Shown piece after piece: positions 52,985-63,540 of a stretch of 64,000 nt of DNA. Every line of letters starts with the position of its first letter. Position 1 is the stretch's first letter. Source of the stretch: an uncultured Erysipelotrichaceae bacterium (GTDB taxonomy: Bacteria; Bacillota_I; Bacilli_A; Erysipelotrichales; Erysipelotrichaceae); contig CAMCKH010000006.1 in the NCBI GenBank assembly GCA_945875435.1, positions 1-64,000 of the forward strand, given 5' to 3'. The notes beneath the pieces are model-generated. The model did not search any database. It worked only from the letters and a program-made list of their open reading frames with translations, and was not told where the DNA came from. The translations under genes and the position numbers were made by a program.

Positions 52985-53585
52985 TATTTTTACCTTTTAT
53001 CACTTTTAATCTTGAAAACTCTTCTCTTTCTTTTTCTTCTAATGTTTCGCTAATTATTTTTATTTCTTTTTCTAATTTAGGAATCACAATATTTTTTAAA
53101 GCATTTGAGCGTTTTTTAGTTTTTTTAATAGCATCAGCCAATCGATAAATGCTATTGTCAAGTTCTACTAATTCAAAAGTTAATTCCTTAATCTTTTTTA
53201 AAGCAACAAATGCCTCATCTAAATTACAATCACTACTCTCCAAACTATACTCTGGTATTTGAGTATCTTTTTCGTAATAAACTTTAGGAATTTCAACACC
53301 CATAACACTGTAATTTTTTACTTTAATACTGTTATCAATTTTAACTTGATAGGCATATTTGCTAATAACACCTAGGTTTTGATTTGCTTTTTGCAGTAAA
53401 TAATATCCGTTTTTATAACTTGAAGTTAATTTTTCTCTTAAATTTTTAACTTTCGATACCAACACGGTCATTTCTTTGAGTAGAATATTATTTTTCTTCT
53501 CCATCAAATCATAACCTTTATAAGCTAAATCTAAACTTTTCTTAGAATTTATTAAATTAGCTTTTGTAGCTATAATATTTTTCAT
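52977..53585 (-). CDS. V-type ATP synthase subunit D
   Basis: 202 residues, almost wholly helical: IIATKANLINSKKSLDLAYK, then LLKEMTVLVSKVKNLREKL, with the C-terminal coil KKTKKRSNALKNIVIPKLEK. This is the central stalk that couples V1 hydrolysis to membrane rotation. Five bases beyond subunit B. Together with the next genes it forms a complete-looking V-ATPase operon. Confidence 0.9.
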   Translation of the reverse strand: MKNIIATKANLINSKKSLDLAYKGYDLMEKKNNILLKEMTVLVSKVKNLREKLTSSYKNGYYLLQKANQNLGVISKYAYQVKIDNSIKVKNYSVMGVEIPKVYYEKDTQIPEYSLESSDCNLDEAFVALKKIKELTFELVELDNSIYRLADAIKKTKKRSNALKNIVIPKLEKEIKIISETLEEKEREEFSRLKVIKGKNNE

Positions 53586-53590
53586 ATTAA

Positions 53591-54952
53591 TTAACCATAA
53601 TATTTTTCAATAATTTTATCACTAATTCTATCAAGTGAATTTTTAGGTAATATTTTTAAAATTTTCCAAGCTATATCTAAGGTATTTTCAATGCTACGAT
53701 TAGTGTTATTTTGATTTAAGAAAATTTCTTCAAATTTTTGTCCAAATTCAAGATATTTTTTATCTTTATCTGATAATTCATCTTCTCCTATAACAGAGGC
53801 TAAGGCTCTTATTTCATTAACTTTGGCATAAGATGCAAATAACTGATCAGCAACATCTTTATGATCATCTCTGGTATACTTTTCACCAATACCATCCTTC
53901 ATTAAACGTGAAAGTGATGAAAGTGGGTTTATTGGCGGATAAATACCATTCAAATATAAACTTCTATCCAACACAATCTGACCTTCGGTAATATATCCAG
54001 TAAGATCAGGTACTGGACTGGTAATATCATCATTTGGCATTGTAAGGATAGGTATTTGAGTTAATGATCCCTTGCCATTTTTAATAATTCCTGCTCTTTC
54101 GTAAAGTGTTGATAAATCACTATATAAATACCCTGGATAACCTTTTCTTCCTGGTATTTCTCCTTTAGAACTACTCATTTCTCTAAGTGCTTCGCAATAT
54201 GATGTCATATCAGTTAAAACTACAAGCACATTCATCTCACATTCATAAGCTAAATATTCAGCTGCTGTAAGTGCTAATCTAGGAGTTATAAGTCTTTCGA
54301 TAATTGGGTCATTAGATAAATTAACAAACATTGCAACCTTAGAATCTACTCCGCTTTCACGAAACGATTCTTTAAAATAATTAGCACTGTCGCTAGTTAT
54401 ACCCATTGCTGCAAAAACTATCGCAAAATCATTATTACCACTAACTTTAGCTTGTCTCACTATTTGAGCTGCTAATTTATCATGTGGTAAACCACTACCT
54501 GAAAATATAGGAAGTTTTTGCCCTCTAATCAAGGTGCTTAAACCATCAATAGCACTTATTCCAGTTTCTATATAATTTCTAGGATAAACCCTTGAAATAG
54601 GATTAATAACACTACCATTGATATCTAATTCCTTTTCGTAAAATATATCACCATAACCATCTATCAATTTACCCGAACCATTAAAAATTCTACCTAAAAT
54701 TTCTTTAGATACTTTTAATTTAAATGGTGTTTTTAAAAATCTAGTTTTATTATTGATTTTTGAAAGATTCAAAGTGCCTTCAAATACCTGAACAACAACT
54801 TTTTTATCAATAATTTCAACTACTCTACCATTTCTAATAGTTCCATCATTTAATTGAATTTCTACAAGTTCATCATAAAATACATCATCAATACCTTCGT
54901 AAATTACTAGTGAAGTTTTAATCTCTGAATTTCCAATAATTTTCTTATTCAT
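53591..54952 (-). CDS. V-type ATP synthase subunit B
   Basis: 453 residues from ATG 54952 with GGAGG six bases upstream. [24 protein letters not shown] block ([20 protein letters not shown]), [20 protein letters not shown] (a non-catalytic P-loop, no GKT), and [20 protein letters not shown]. It alternates with subunit A in the V1 hexamer and is non-catalytic. Its start overlaps the end of subunit A by eight bases. Confidence 0.95.
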   Translation of the reverse strand: MNKKIIGNSEIKTSLVIYEGIDDVFYDELVEIQLNDGTIRNGRVVEIIDKKVVVQVFEGTLNLSKINNKTRFLKTPFKLKVSKEILGRIFNGSGKLIDGYGDIFYEKELDINGSVINPISRVYPRNYIETGISAIDGLSTLIRGQKLPIFSGSGLPHDKLAAQIVRQAKVSGNNDFAIVFAAMGITSDSANYFKESFRESGVDSKVAMFVNLSNDPIIERLITPRLALTAAEYLAYECEMNVLVVLTDMTSYCEALREMSSSKGEIPGRKGYPGYLYSDLSTLYERAGIIKNGKGSLTQIPILTMPNDDITSPVPDLTGYITEGQIVLDRSLYLNGIYPPINPLSSLSRLMKDGIGEKYTRDDHKDVADQLFASYAKVNEIRALASVIGEDELSDKDKKYLEFGQKFEEIFLNQNNTNRSIENTLDIAWKILKILPKNSLDRISDKIIEKYYG

Positions 54953-56702
54953 ACATAGCCTCCACAATTTCAATTGCTTTATCTATTTTATTAAAATAAC
55001 TATCTAATAAAACTAAATCATCATTTCTAACTTCATATTTTATTCTGATTAAATCATTAAAAATATCAGTTTTTACCAACTTAGAAAAAGGAATTTTATT
55101 TTTAATTAAAATACTAGCTTTATCATTTAGATAAAAAATAATTTTTAACATTTTATATTGTTTTAAGAAAGGAACATAAGTATCGATGTCATTAAAAGCA
55201 TTTTGTTGTAAAAAACCAACTCTAATAACTCTACTTATTTCTAACAATAATTTCTGTTCATCAGCTAAAATATCACTACCTATAAGTTTTACAACTTCTA
55301 ATAATTTATTTTCTTTATTTAAAATAGCTACTACATCATTTCTTAATTTGAAAAAATCTTCAGCAATATTAGAAGCATACCAAGTTTCTAAATCTTCAAA
55401 ATAATCACTATAACTAAGATTCCAATTTATTGATGGGAAATGTCTAGCATAAGATAAGTTTTTATCTAAAGCCCAAAAAGTTTTAACAAACCTTTTAGTA
55501 TTTTGAGTTACTGGTTCAGAAAAATCCCCACCCTGAGGAGATACAGCTCCGATGATTGTAACTGATCCTTTTTCATCACTAAGTGTGGTAACACTTCCTG
55601 CTCTTTCATAAAATTGTGCAATTTTACTAGGTAAATAAGCAGGAAAACCTTCTTCTGCTGGAAGTTCTTCTAATCTTCCTGAAATTTCTCTTAAAGCTTC
55701 CGCCCATCTACTTGTAGAATCTGCCATAATCGCAACATCATAACCCATATCTCTATAATATTCAGCAATGGTTATTCCAGTATATATACTAGCTTCTCTT
55801 GCAGCTACAGGCATATTTGAAGTGTTAGCTATCAAAACCGTTCTATTCAATAGTGGTTGTTTGGTTTTAGGGTCTATTAACTCTTTAAATTCTTCTAAAA
55901 CTTGAGTCATTTCATTTCCTCTTTCACCACAACCAACATAAACTATAATATCAGCATTGCACCATTTTGCGATTTGATGTTGAAGCATAGTTTTTCCAGC
56001 ACCAAAACCACCAGGAATAGCAGCACAACCACCTTTAGCAATAGGGAAAATAGAATCTATTATCCTTTGCCCTGTAATTAATGGAGAATCTGCTTTTAGT
56101 TTTGTTTTGATAGGTCTAGGTATTTTAATAGGCCAAGAGGTTTCTAGGGTTAAATTTATAATTGTTCCGTTATTATCTTTGATGCTAATAACAGTTTCAT
56201 TAACTTTTAATTTTTTATTTTTATTAACATAAACAACTACCCCTTCAATATTGTTAGGAACAATTTTTTTATGTTTAATCAACTCATTTTCATCAATTAC
56301 AGCATATAAATTTCCAGATTTTAAATAATCACTCTCAGAAACAACAACCTCAACATCCCAAAGTTTTTCTTGATTTAAACTTTTAACATTACTTCCTTTT
56401 GCTAAAAAATAACCTTCTTTTTCTTCCAAAATATCTAAAGGTCTTTGTATACCATCGTAAATACTTCCTATAATACCAGGACCTAGAGTTACTGAAAGCA
56501 TATCATTTGTTCCAAAAACCTCATCATTAACCTTTAAAAGTGATGTAGATTCATATACTTGAATAGTGGCATTTTCGCTATTTAAAGCAATTACTTCTCC
56601 AACCAATCTTTCTTTACCAACATATACTTTTTCAAGCATTTTAAAATTTTCAGGATTTTTAACCTTAACTACTGGTCCATTTATTGAATAAATTTCATTC
56701 AT
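54945..56702 (-). CDS. V-type ATP synthase catalytic subunit A
   Basis: 585 residues. A beta-barrel start ([20 protein letters not shown]), the V/A-specific insert (about 115-190), Walker [39 protein letters not shown] with the catalytic Glu, and [20 protein letters not shown]. It hydrolyses ATP to pump H+ or Na+, or works in reverse. In fermentative Firmicutes it usually pumps. Confidence 0.97.
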   Translation of the reverse strand: MNEIYSINGPVVKVKNPENFKMLEKVYVGKERLVGEVIALNSENATIQVYESTSLLKVNDEVFGTNDMLSVTLGPGIIGSIYDGIQRPLDILEEKEGYFLAKGSNVKSLNQEKLWDVEVVVSESDYLKSGNLYAVIDENELIKHKKIVPNNIEGVVVYVNKNKKLKVNETVISIKDNNGTIINLTLETSWPIKIPRPIKTKLKADSPLITGQRIIDSIFPIAKGGCAAIPGGFGAGKTMLQHQIAKWCNADIIVYVGCGERGNEMTQVLEEFKELIDPKTKQPLLNRTVLIANTSNMPVAAREASIYTGITIAEYYRDMGYDVAIMADSTSRWAEALREISGRLEELPAEEGFPAYLPSKIAQFYERAGSVTTLSDEKGSVTIIGAVSPQGGDFSEPVTQNTKRFVKTFWALDKNLSYARHFPSINWNLSYSDYFEDLETWYASNIAEDFFKLRNDVVAILNKENKLLEVVKLIGSDILADEQKLLLEISRVIRVGFLQQNAFNDIDTYVPFLKQYKMLKIIFYLNDKASILIKNKIPFSKLVKTDIFNDLIRIKYEVRNDDLVLLDSYFNKIDKAIEIVEAMYE

Positions 56703-56706
56703 ATCA

Positions 56707-57264
56707 TCACCATATTATTAATTCTTTATTTGATTTAAAAGAATTTAATGTTTCTAAATATTTTGTATCTAATGTAAAATCATATTCATTAGAATTATTA
56801 TCTCTAAAAATAAAACCACCTATTTCTAAATTAATAAATTTTATTTCAAAATCACTATCAATTAATGTTGTGAATAATAATTCATCTTCACTTTTAATAT
56901 AAATAGTTCCTTTTTTTTGAATTAAACTTAGTCTTTTTTGAATAAATTCAACATAATTTTTAGAATTTTTAAAATCAATTAGTCTTTCTTTCAACTTAAT
57001 ATATAAAGGATTTAATAATTCTTTGCGTAAATTAAGTAATTCGTTGCGATAAAAATTTTCTATTTTACTAATTTGAAAAATTTCATTATCTTTAATTTTT
57101 TTTATTTTATTCTCATAAATATAATTATGATCATTAACACATTCATCTTCATAACAAGAAATTTCTTTATCATGAATTGATTTTATTTCATAATTAATTT
57201 GTTCAATCTCAAGTTTTGCTTGTTCATCTATATTATTTTTTAAATAATTAATAAATTTACTCAT
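56707..57264 (-). CDS. V-type ATP synthase subunit E-like protein
   Basis: About 185 residues from ATG 57264 with AGGAGG; the longer frame starts inside subunit F. A long helical N-terminal half (QAKLEIEQINYEIKSIHDKE) and a mixed C-terminal domain (YIKSEDELLFTTLIDSDFEI). Sequence is diverged, so the call rests on its place between F and A and on the shape. Peripheral stalk partner of the G/H subunit. Confidence 0.7.
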   Translation of the reverse strand: MSKFINYLKNNIDEQAKLEIEQINYEIKSIHDKEISCYEDECVNDHNYIYENKIKKIKDNEIFQISKIENFYRNELLNLRKELLNPLYIKLKERLIDFKNSKNYVEFIQKRLSLIQKKGTIYIKSEDELLFTTLIDSDFEIKFINLEIGGFIFRDNNSNEYDFTLDTKYLETLNSFKSNKELIIW

Positions 57265-57271
57265 AAGCCTC

Positions 57272-57580
57272 CTATATGTTAAAACCAATGGTTGCAGAAA
57301 TACATTTATCAATAGATTCACCAATTTTTCCATCTAAATGTCTATCTGGTATTTCGCTTATCAAAGTATGTTTAACATTTATTTTTATGTCATTGATAAC
57401 TTCTGGACATAAATTGACAATTTTAGTAGTTAATAAAATTATCGCAACTTCCTTATCTTTAATAAGTTTATCTAATTGCAAAAGCACTTCTTCTTTTTCG
57501 TGAAGAACTATGCTTTCAACCCCAACTAATCTAAGAGCCATTGCGCTATCTTTATTGTCGCTAATACAAAAAGCCTTCAT
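57272..57580 (-). CDS. V-type ATP synthase subunit F
   Basis: 102 residues: FCISDNKDSAMALRLVGVES, then VAIILLTTKIVNLCPEVIND and EIPDRHLDGKIGESID. Rossmann-like, with the IPD end typical of NtpG/AtpF-type subunits. It binds the central stalk. One base separates it from subunit K. Confidence 0.88.
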   Translation of the reverse strand: MKAFCISDNKDSAMALRLVGVESIVLHEKEEVLLQLDKLIKDKEVAIILLTTKIVNLCPEVINDIKINVKHTLISEIPDRHLDGKIGESIDKCISATIGFNI

Positions 57581-57581
57581 A

Positions 57582-58010
57582 TTATAGTTTATTTAAAATA
57601 AGAATTGAAATAAGAATACCGTAAATCGCAACCCCTTCACCTAAAGCAACGAAAATCATAGCTTTTGCGAAATTGTCAGGATTTTCAGAAATAGCACCAA
57701 TAGCAGCACTACTAGCACTACTAACAGCAATACCAGCACCTAAAGCACTACATCCAGTCGCTAGACCTGCTGCAATAAAACCCATACCTTGAGCAAGAGT
57801 ACCTGCTATAGAACTACTTTCTGTTGCAGCCAAAGCTTTATTAACATTAAAGATTGAAATAATTAAGAAAACTGCTGAAAAAATTGAAATTTGTGTTAAA
57901 ATTCTAAATTTTAAATTTTTTTGATTAACTCCATTTTTTAGAATTAAAACTACAGGTAATATCGCCAAAATAGTTGCGATAAGCGGGATTAAAAATTCAA
58001 TCAAAATCAT
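57582..58010 (-). CDS. V-type ATP synthase membrane rotor subunit K
   Basis: 142 residues with an N-terminal pair of helices and a C-terminal pair: GTLAQGMGFIAAGLATGCSA, LGAGIAVSSASSAAIGAISE and AMIFVALGEGVAIYGILISI. The ion-binding Glu lies in ALGEGVAIYG. The second, shorter hairpin (about residues 5-60) carries no acidic residue in a helix, so one ion site per subunit is predicted. Forms the membrane ring. Confidence 0.93.
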   Translation of the reverse strand: MILIEFLIPLIATILAILPVVLILKNGVNQKNLKFRILTQISIFSAVFLIISIFNVNKALAATESSSIAGTLAQGMGFIAAGLATGCSALGAGIAVSSASSAAIGAISENPDNFAKAMIFVALGEGVAIYGILISILILNKL

Positions 58011-59821
58011 AAATTACCTCCTATTTTTTGATTATAAATTTTAAATTCTTTTCCAGAACCTACATAAAAACGAGAAAACATTTCATAATACTGTAATCTT
58101 AATGTTTGAATACCTACAATTAGTCCTTCCAAACATATAACAAATATATTACCAACAACAATAGCCACAACACTTCCTGCTCCTTGGTACATAGAACTGA
58201 TACTCATAACCACCAGCATCATCCCAGTATGCGATAATATAAAACCACCTATTCTCAAATAAGAAATTGTATTTGAAACAAAAGTTAAAAATACTTCAAA
58301 TAATTCAAAAAAATTCTGAATTATAAAACTACCCCAACCTTCTTTTGGTTTGATTTCTTCATTGTGAATTAAGTGTTCAATCGGATGTTTGAAAAATATT
58401 AAAATTAAAGGAATAATCGCAAATATAAACAATGTATAAACATTATATAAACCCTTAAAAACAAAACATATTAAAGCATATAAATATAAACTAAGACCAC
58501 TGAATCCATTTACCCCAAAAAATGCTTCAACATAATTCTTTTTCTTTAAATTAGTATATATATTTAATGATATTGCTAAAGTTATAATTGAAATTCCTAA
58601 AAATATTGCATAGATCAATAGTTTCATTGTAACACTTTGATCCATAATATGAATTAAATTACCTTCAGTTTTAAAAATTAAACGATGAATTGGTGTCAAT
58701 AAATCTTCTAAACCAAAAACACTACCAAATAAAAATCCAAAAATAGAAGAACTAATACCTACTCTTATCATTATTTCGGCTAAGCGATTATATTTTTTTC
58801 TACCCATAATATAACCTATAAAAACCAACACCAATCCTTGACCTAAATCCGCAAACATCAATCCAAATTGCAGGCAATAAAAGAAAGCTAAAATAGTTGT
58901 GGGGTCAAAATCTTCATACTTAGGAAGTGAATACATTTCCACAAAAAGTTCAAAAGGCTTAGAAAACCATCCATTTTTAAGTTTTGTAGGAGTTTGGATA
59001 TTAACATCTTCAGCATTTTTAACTTCGTAATCAATCACAAAATCACTATATATTTCTTTGATTCTTGAAATATCTTTTTCTCTAATAAATCCACCTATCA
59101 TTATAGTTTTTTTATCAATCAAACTTACATAATTATTAAGATGTGATATCTGACTATTTATTTTTAAAAATGTATATAACTCATTTAAAGTATTGTGATA
59201 TTTTTCTTCAATAATTTGAATATCTAAATTAGGTATAGTTATATTTTCAAAAAATAAATTATTTAAAATTTTACTATTAGCATACGAATCATCTTTACTA
59301 GCTACATATAAAATCCAACTATAATTACCATTTTTATGGATTAAAGTATATTCTAATCTCAAATCTTCAATTAAATTTATTTTATTTAAAAGGTAATTAT
59401 TTATTTTCCCAAAACCAAAATAAATGTATCTGGTGTTTAAAAGGTTATTCAATTGTAATTTTTTTAAATTATTTATAGCAACAACATCTTCTTGAGATAA
59501 TTTTTGTTTACTATAATTATTATCTTTTATTTGAAGTTGAATCTCATTTAAAATATCCTTAATTTCATTTTTAGTATAATTTTTATAATTATTTTCATCA
59601 ATTTCTAATTTCGCATCAATATTTGTAGCTATAAGCTCTAAGGTAGTTAAATATTCATCATAAGAAGGATCAAATTCATAAACACTACCTGCATCACTAT
59701 CACTGATTAATTCACTTGCGGGTTCTAAAGAGATTAATTCATTTTTAATTGTTATTTTAAGCAACTGATTAAGATTAGAAATATCAGTGCTTATTTTTAT
59801 AAATTTCATTTTTTCTATCAT
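58007..59821 (-). CDS. V-type ATP synthase subunit I
   Basis: 604 residues. A soluble N-terminal half forms the stator arm (about 1-320) and a membrane half has about seven helices, including YCLQFGLMFADLGQGLVLVF and SYLRIGGFILSHTGMMLVVM, with the essential half-channel Arg in YLRIGG. Conducts the coupling ion with ring K. Overlaps subunit K by four bases. Confidence 0.95.
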   Translation of the reverse strand: MIEKMKFIKISTDISNLNQLLKITIKNELISLEPASELISDSDAGSVYEFDPSYDEYLTTLELIATNIDAKLEIDENNYKNYTKNEIKDILNEIQLQIKDNNYSKQKLSQEDVVAINNLKKLQLNNLLNTRYIYFGFGKINNYLLNKINLIEDLRLEYTLIHKNGNYSWILYVASKDDSYANSKILNNLFFENITIPNLDIQIIEEKYHNTLNELYTFLKINSQISHLNNYVSLIDKKTIMIGGFIREKDISRIKEIYSDFVIDYEVKNAEDVNIQTPTKLKNGWFSKPFELFVEMYSLPKYEDFDPTTILAFFYCLQFGLMFADLGQGLVLVFIGYIMGRKKYNRLAEIMIRVGISSSIFGFLFGSVFGLEDLLTPIHRLIFKTEGNLIHIMDQSVTMKLLIYAIFLGISIITLAISLNIYTNLKKKNYVEAFFGVNGFSGLSLYLYALICFVFKGLYNVYTLFIFAIIPLILIFFKHPIEHLIHNEEIKPKEGWGSFIIQNFFELFEVFLTFVSNTISYLRIGGFILSHTGMMLVVMSISSMYQGAGSVVAIVVGNIFVICLEGLIVGIQTLRLQYYEMFSRFYVGSGKEFKIYNQKIGGNL

Positions 59822-59829
59822 ACACTTAC

Positions 59830-60843
59830 CTAATTAATTAAATTCTCCATAATTTTTCCACTTCCAATTTGATACCTTACCCCTTCAATAACATCTATCA
59901 AATTCAATATTTCAATTTTTAAAAACGAAATATATGCCAGCACCACAACATCTTTATCATTACTGCTGTGGATATTTTTAATACTGATATTTTTTAAAAT
60001 ATCTGCAATTAAATCTTCAATTTCATCACTATCTATATTAATAAAATTTCTATATGATGAATTTTTTAAAACCGTTAATAAATCCGTGCCTTTTAAAATA
60101 AGATTATCAATAATTTTGTTATTAAATCTATGTTTTGTATTTATCATTGAATTTTTAATATATTCATTAGTAACTTTATAATATTTTTTTAAACGATAAA
60201 TTTTTCTTAAATTATTAAGTTCAATTTCTGCAAGTAAAATATCTTTCAAATTTTTAACTTTAAAATTACTGAACTGATTTATTAATTTAATTAAATTATT
60301 TACATAAAAATTATTAAATTCTCTTTCTAACTTATTAATAGCAATCTCGTTTTGATTAATAAAACTTTTAAAAATATGATGATACTTAGTGCTTTCTAAA
60401 TTCTTACATATATCCTCTATATTTTTTGATTTAATCAACTCTTTTAAATTGAAAGATAATTTATCTTTGAAGTGAAACGGTATTTTTGATATCAACATTC
60501 TATTGTTTTGATAAAATAAAGAATATACAATCTCTAATAAAATATCTTTTTCAATTCTTAATAAGACCACCTTATATATAAAGTCATCTTTATTTAAAAT
60601 GTAATTAAATATCTTATCAACTCTATAATATAAATCATTTTTAATTAAATACTCAAATTCTTCTCTTCTTAATTTTTTTTCATCTACATTTATTAAAATG
60701 TTGTTATACACTGTTTTATTTTTTAAATAATTTATAATTCCAGCTAAATTTCTTTCATTTGCTAAAAGATTATAGTCTTGTAAAGTTAATCTTTTTGAAA
60801 ACATTGACTTTATTTTCGACACAATTGCATAATTATCATTCAT
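59830..60843 (-). CDS. V-type ATP synthase subunit C-like protein
   Basis: 337 residues, all helical, starting NDNYAIVSKIKSMFSKRLTL; three-fold repeats of NLKELIKSKNIEDICKNLES-like segments and a final YLSFLKIEILNLIDVIEGVR-type helix (VLAYISFLKIEILNLIDVIE). Shape and place before subunit I identify it as subunit C/d (AtpC), which sits between the rotor ring and the central stalk. Sequence conservation is low. Confidence 0.75.
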   Translation of the reverse strand: MNDNYAIVSKIKSMFSKRLTLQDYNLLANERNLAGIINYLKNKTVYNNILINVDEKKLRREEFEYLIKNDLYYRVDKIFNYILNKDDFIYKVVLLRIEKDILLEIVYSLFYQNNRMLISKIPFHFKDKLSFNLKELIKSKNIEDICKNLESTKYHHIFKSFINQNEIAINKLEREFNNFYVNNLIKLINQFSNFKVKNLKDILLAEIELNNLRKIYRLKKYYKVTNEYIKNSMINTKHRFNNKIIDNLILKGTDLLTVLKNSSYRNFINIDSDEIEDLIADILKNISIKNIHSSNDKDVVVLAYISFLKIEILNLIDVIEGVRYQIGSGKIMENLIN

Positions 60844-61153
60844 CTTTAATACACTCTTTATATAAACTATCTAGCCATTTATCAAAATTAGCTTCTATTT
60901 TTTGAGTCAAAATTTTCTTATTGTCATTAAATTTAAGTTCCTGGATATTTTTAAAATCGTTAATAAAATCTAATGATTTTTGATTAATATCTTCAATTTT
61001 TGAATTTATTTTATCAAACTCTTTATTTTTGATGATTGATTTTTCTAATTTAATTTCATCTTTAAGTCTGATTTTTTTATTATGTATTTCATCTACTTCT
61101 TTAAATTTGTAAAGATCATATTCTATTAATTCAATAATATCTTTGATTTCCAT
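60836..61153 (-). CDS. V-type ATP synthase G/H-type peripheral stalk subunit
   Basis: 105 residues, entirely coiled coil (KKIRLKDEIKLEKSIIKNKE). Overlaps subunit C by eight bases and is the first gene of the operon, where NtpF/AtpH-type stalk proteins sit. AGGAGG upstream. Sequence alone would not identify it. Confidence 0.65.
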   Translation of the reverse strand: MEIKDIIELIEYDLYKFKEVDEIHNKKIRLKDEIKLEKSIIKNKEFDKINSKIEDINQKSLDFINDFKNIQELKFNDNKKILTQKIEANFDKWLDSLYKECIKDE

Positions 61154-61185
61154 ATTGCCTCCTTACAACTTTATATTTTAACATA

Positions 61186-61215
61186 AAAAAATGGTTATTT
61201 TATAACCATTTTTTA
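61186..61215. terminator. Terminator between thiT and the V-ATPase operon
   Basis: AAAATGGTTAT/ATAACCATTTT with T run; overlaps the thiT stop at 61200. Confidence 0.75.
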
Positions 61216-61736
61216 AATCTTTTTAAAATAACTAAAACAACTACAACACTTACAAAATAACTAACAATATTGTAAGGGGTATTATAAGCAAAAGAGTTTA
61301 ATATTGATAAAAAACTTCCGGCATAACTACCATCAGGGATAAAAAAGAAAATTCCAGAAATTAAAAAAGAAAAATATCTAATTAAAAAAACAATAGTTAT
61401 CCCAATGATAATATTTTGATTTTTTTTATCTTTAACAAATAAAGGAATTAAACTTAATGAATGAATAGGTATAATATAATCAAAAATATATTGAATAATA
61501 TTCAGATAATAACTATTAAAACCTAAAAGTGATGTTATTAACCAATAAGAAAAAGTGGTAATCATAGAACTTTTAAATCCTAGATGTATTCCGCATAAGA
61601 TTAATGGAATTAATGAAATATCAATAGATCCACCATTGCTCATTTTTAAAAATGGTATGTATGAATTAAGGTAATTCATTAAAATTGAAATCGCAAGATA
61701 TATTGAACAATATGCGATATTTTTATTTCTATTCAT
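61200..61736 (-). CDS. thiT: Energy-coupled thiamine transporter ThiT
   Basis: 178 residues from ATG 61736 with GGAGGT upstream; a longer frame to 61763 lies in the riboswitch. Six membrane helices: YLAISILMNYLNSYIPFLKM, then GGSIDISLIPLILCGIHLGF and YIIPIHSLSLIPLFV. Substrate-binding S component of an ECF transporter that shares the general energising module. Transcription is governed by the TPP riboswitch immediately upstream. Confidence 0.88.
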   Translation of the reverse strand: MNRNKNIAYCSIYLAISILMNYLNSYIPFLKMSNGGSIDISLIPLILCGIHLGFKSSMITTFSYWLITSLLGFNSYYLNIIQYIFDYIIPIHSLSLIPLFVKDKKNQNIIIGITIVFLIRYFSFLISGIFFFIPDGSYAGSFLSILNSFAYNTPYNIVSYFVSVVVVLVILKRFKKWL

Positions 61737-61756
61737 AAAAAAACCTCCAATAAAGA

Positions 61757-61836
61757 GGTGCATAAAAGATATAAACTCCCTACGCTAGCATTAACTAGAT
61801 CAGGTATTAAGGTTATTTCTCAGCAATTGCACACCT
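61757..61836 (-). promoter_or_regulatory. TPP riboswitch (THI box)
   Basis: Minus strand: GCTGAGA (about 61817-61823), ACCTGATCTAGTTAATG, then CTAGCGTAGGGAG, in the right order for the thiamin pyrophosphate aptamer. The P1 helix (GGTGTGCA with TGCACC) closes it. The hairpin ACCTC..GAGGT just beyond it contains the thiT ribosome site, so translation control is likely. Confidence 0.93.
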
Positions 61837-61850
61837 GTTTATCTTTTACA

Positions 61851-62636
61851 TTATAACATATAAATCTTAAATCTATCTTCTAAATATTTTTGAAAAATAT
61901 CAACAGCTGGTTTGGAATTAAAAATTTTAATTTCACATTCAGCAATAACTTCCTTTTTAACTAAATTAAGTTTTTCTAAAGTTAAACCTATTTCTAAAAA
62001 TAAATCAGTATCGCTTTCAACTTCTAATCTATTGAAAAATATTTTATCTCCGTTTAATTTAATGTTACTTCCATCAACATATATAGGGCAAGTTCCACTT
62101 CTTTTTTCTGCTAAATGAAAAATTGTAGCATTATCGTAGTTTACTCCGAATAAGATATTTTTAAAGTTTAAATCATAAATTCTTTTTAAAGGTGAATTAT
62201 CTCCGAAACCAAAATCAAAGGAATGATTATTACATAAAACAGAGCTGTATTTACCAATTGCAGCAAAAGCAAATGTCGGATGATTTGAAATAACAACATT
62301 TTTTCTACGTCTGATATTTTCAACTACAACACCCATATAAAAAGATTCATTATTATTTTTATCAAAAAAAGGTATGTTTTCTCTAACTTTTTTAATATCA
62401 GCAAAATCTACTGGGGGATTTTCAAATAAACTAGGTTCACTATTAGTAGAAAACTGAATAGGAACCACCAAAGTCCCTTCTTCACCTATAACTTCCAATA
62501 AAGCATCGGTAAACACCTGGGCACCACCCACAATAAAACCTTTAAATTTACTAAGCGAAGAATGAATTAATAAATTATCTCCTTTTTTAATCCCAATTCT
62601 TTTAAACTCTTCTATTAAATCACTTTTTAAAATCAT
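61851..62636 (-). CDS. AAC(3)-family N-acetyltransferase
   Basis: 261 residues. It shows the fold of AAC(3)/FrbF/YokD enzymes: GIKKGDNLLIHSSLSKFKGF, then GTLVVPIQFSTN, SNHPTFAFAAIGKYS with the catalytic His/Asp setting, and NILFGVNYDNATIFHLAEKR. Members transfer acetyl groups to aminoglycosides or to small metabolites. Its place in a run with psuG (1-base gap) is not that of a resistance cassette; the substrate is unknown. Confidence 0.85.
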   Translation of the reverse strand: MILKSDLIEEFKRIGIKKGDNLLIHSSLSKFKGFIVGGAQVFTDALLEVIGEEGTLVVPIQFSTNSEPSLFENPPVDFADIKKVRENIPFFDKNNNESFYMGVVVENIRRRKNVVISNHPTFAFAAIGKYSSVLCNNHSFDFGFGDNSPLKRIYDLNFKNILFGVNYDNATIFHLAEKRSGTCPIYVDGSNIKLNGDKIFFNRLEVESDTDLFLEIGLTLEKLNLVKKEVIAECEIKIFNSKPAVDIFQKYLEDRFKIYML

Positions 62637-62637
62637 T

Positions 62638-63540
62638 TTATTTAACTAATTCTTTTGCAATATTAGCACCTAATTTGGCGTTGTTAAAAACTAATTGAAT
62701 ATTAGCTTCTAAAGAAGTGCCTTTAGTAATTTCTTTAATTTTAGCAAGTAAGAAAGGAGTTGTTTCTTTACCTTTTATTCCTAATTCTTCTGCTTCTTTA
62801 ATAGCTTCATTGATTGAATTGTTGATAAAATCAAAATCTAAAGAATACTCACTAGGAATGGGATTTGCAACAACTATTCCACCATTTAATTTTAAATTTC
62901 GTTTTTGTCTAATAACTTCAGCAATTTCTTGATATGTATCTAATTGATAATCTAATTCATAACCAGATTTTCTAGTGTAAAACGCAGGTAATTCTTTAGT
63001 TTGGTATCCAAGCACCGGAACTCCGAATGTTTCTAAATATTCTAATGTTAAAGGTAGATCTAAAATAGATTTTGCACCTGCACAAACAACTGTTACATTA
63101 GTTGATGCTAGTTCTTGTAAATCTGCACTTATATCAAAAGTTTCTTGGGCATTTTTATGAACTCCGCCAATACCACCAGTAACAAAAACTTCAATTCCTG
63201 CCATAGCACTTAAAATCATAGTGGTCGCAACAGTAGTAGCTCCCCATAATTTTTTAGCGAAAATCACAGGAAGATCTCTTCTTGATACTTTTAAAATATC
63301 CTTTCTTTTACCAAACTCTTCAATCTCTTCATTACTCATTCCAATTATTGCAACACCATCTATAATACCTATAGTAGCAGGAACAGCTCCTTCACTTCTA
63401 ATTATTTCTTCCACTTTTAAAGCTGTTTCCACATTTTTAGGATAAGGCATTCCATGAGAAATAATAGTAGATTCCAAACTAACTATTGGTTTGTTCTGTT
63501 TAATCGCTTCAAGAACTTCATTGCTTATTTTAATATTCAT
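62638..63540 (-). CDS. psuG: Pseudouridine-5'-phosphate glycosidase
   Basis: 300 residues from ATG 63540; GAAGGAG lies ten bases upstream, whereas the TTG at 63558 does not. SLESTIISHGMPYPKNVETA, VPATIGIIDGVAIIGMSNEE, FVTGGIGGVHKNAQETFDIS and GGIVVANPIPSEYSLDF are the conserved blocks. It splits pseudouridine 5'-phosphate to uracil and ribose 5-phosphate. The overlapping psuK gene supplies the substrate. Confidence 0.96.
   Translation of the reverse strand: MNIKISNEVLEAIKQNKPIVSLESTIISHGMPYPKNVETALKVEEIIRSEGAVPATIGIIDGVAIIGMSNEEIEEFGKRKDILKVSRRDLPVIFAKKLWGATTVATTMILSAMAGIEVFVTGGIGGVHKNAQETFDISADLQELASTNVTVVCAGAKSILDLPLTLEYLETFGVPVLGYQTKELPAFYTRKSGYELDYQLDTYQEIAEVIRQKRNLKLNGGIVVANPIPSEYSLDFDFINNSINEAIKEAEELGIKGKETTPFLLAKIKEITKGTSLEANIQLVFNNAKLGANIAKELVK

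Noticed and set aside
61851..62636. Antibiotic resistance determinant
   Set aside because: The fold matches AAC(3), but the operon context is nucleoside salvage and nothing shows mobility, so resistance is not claimed.
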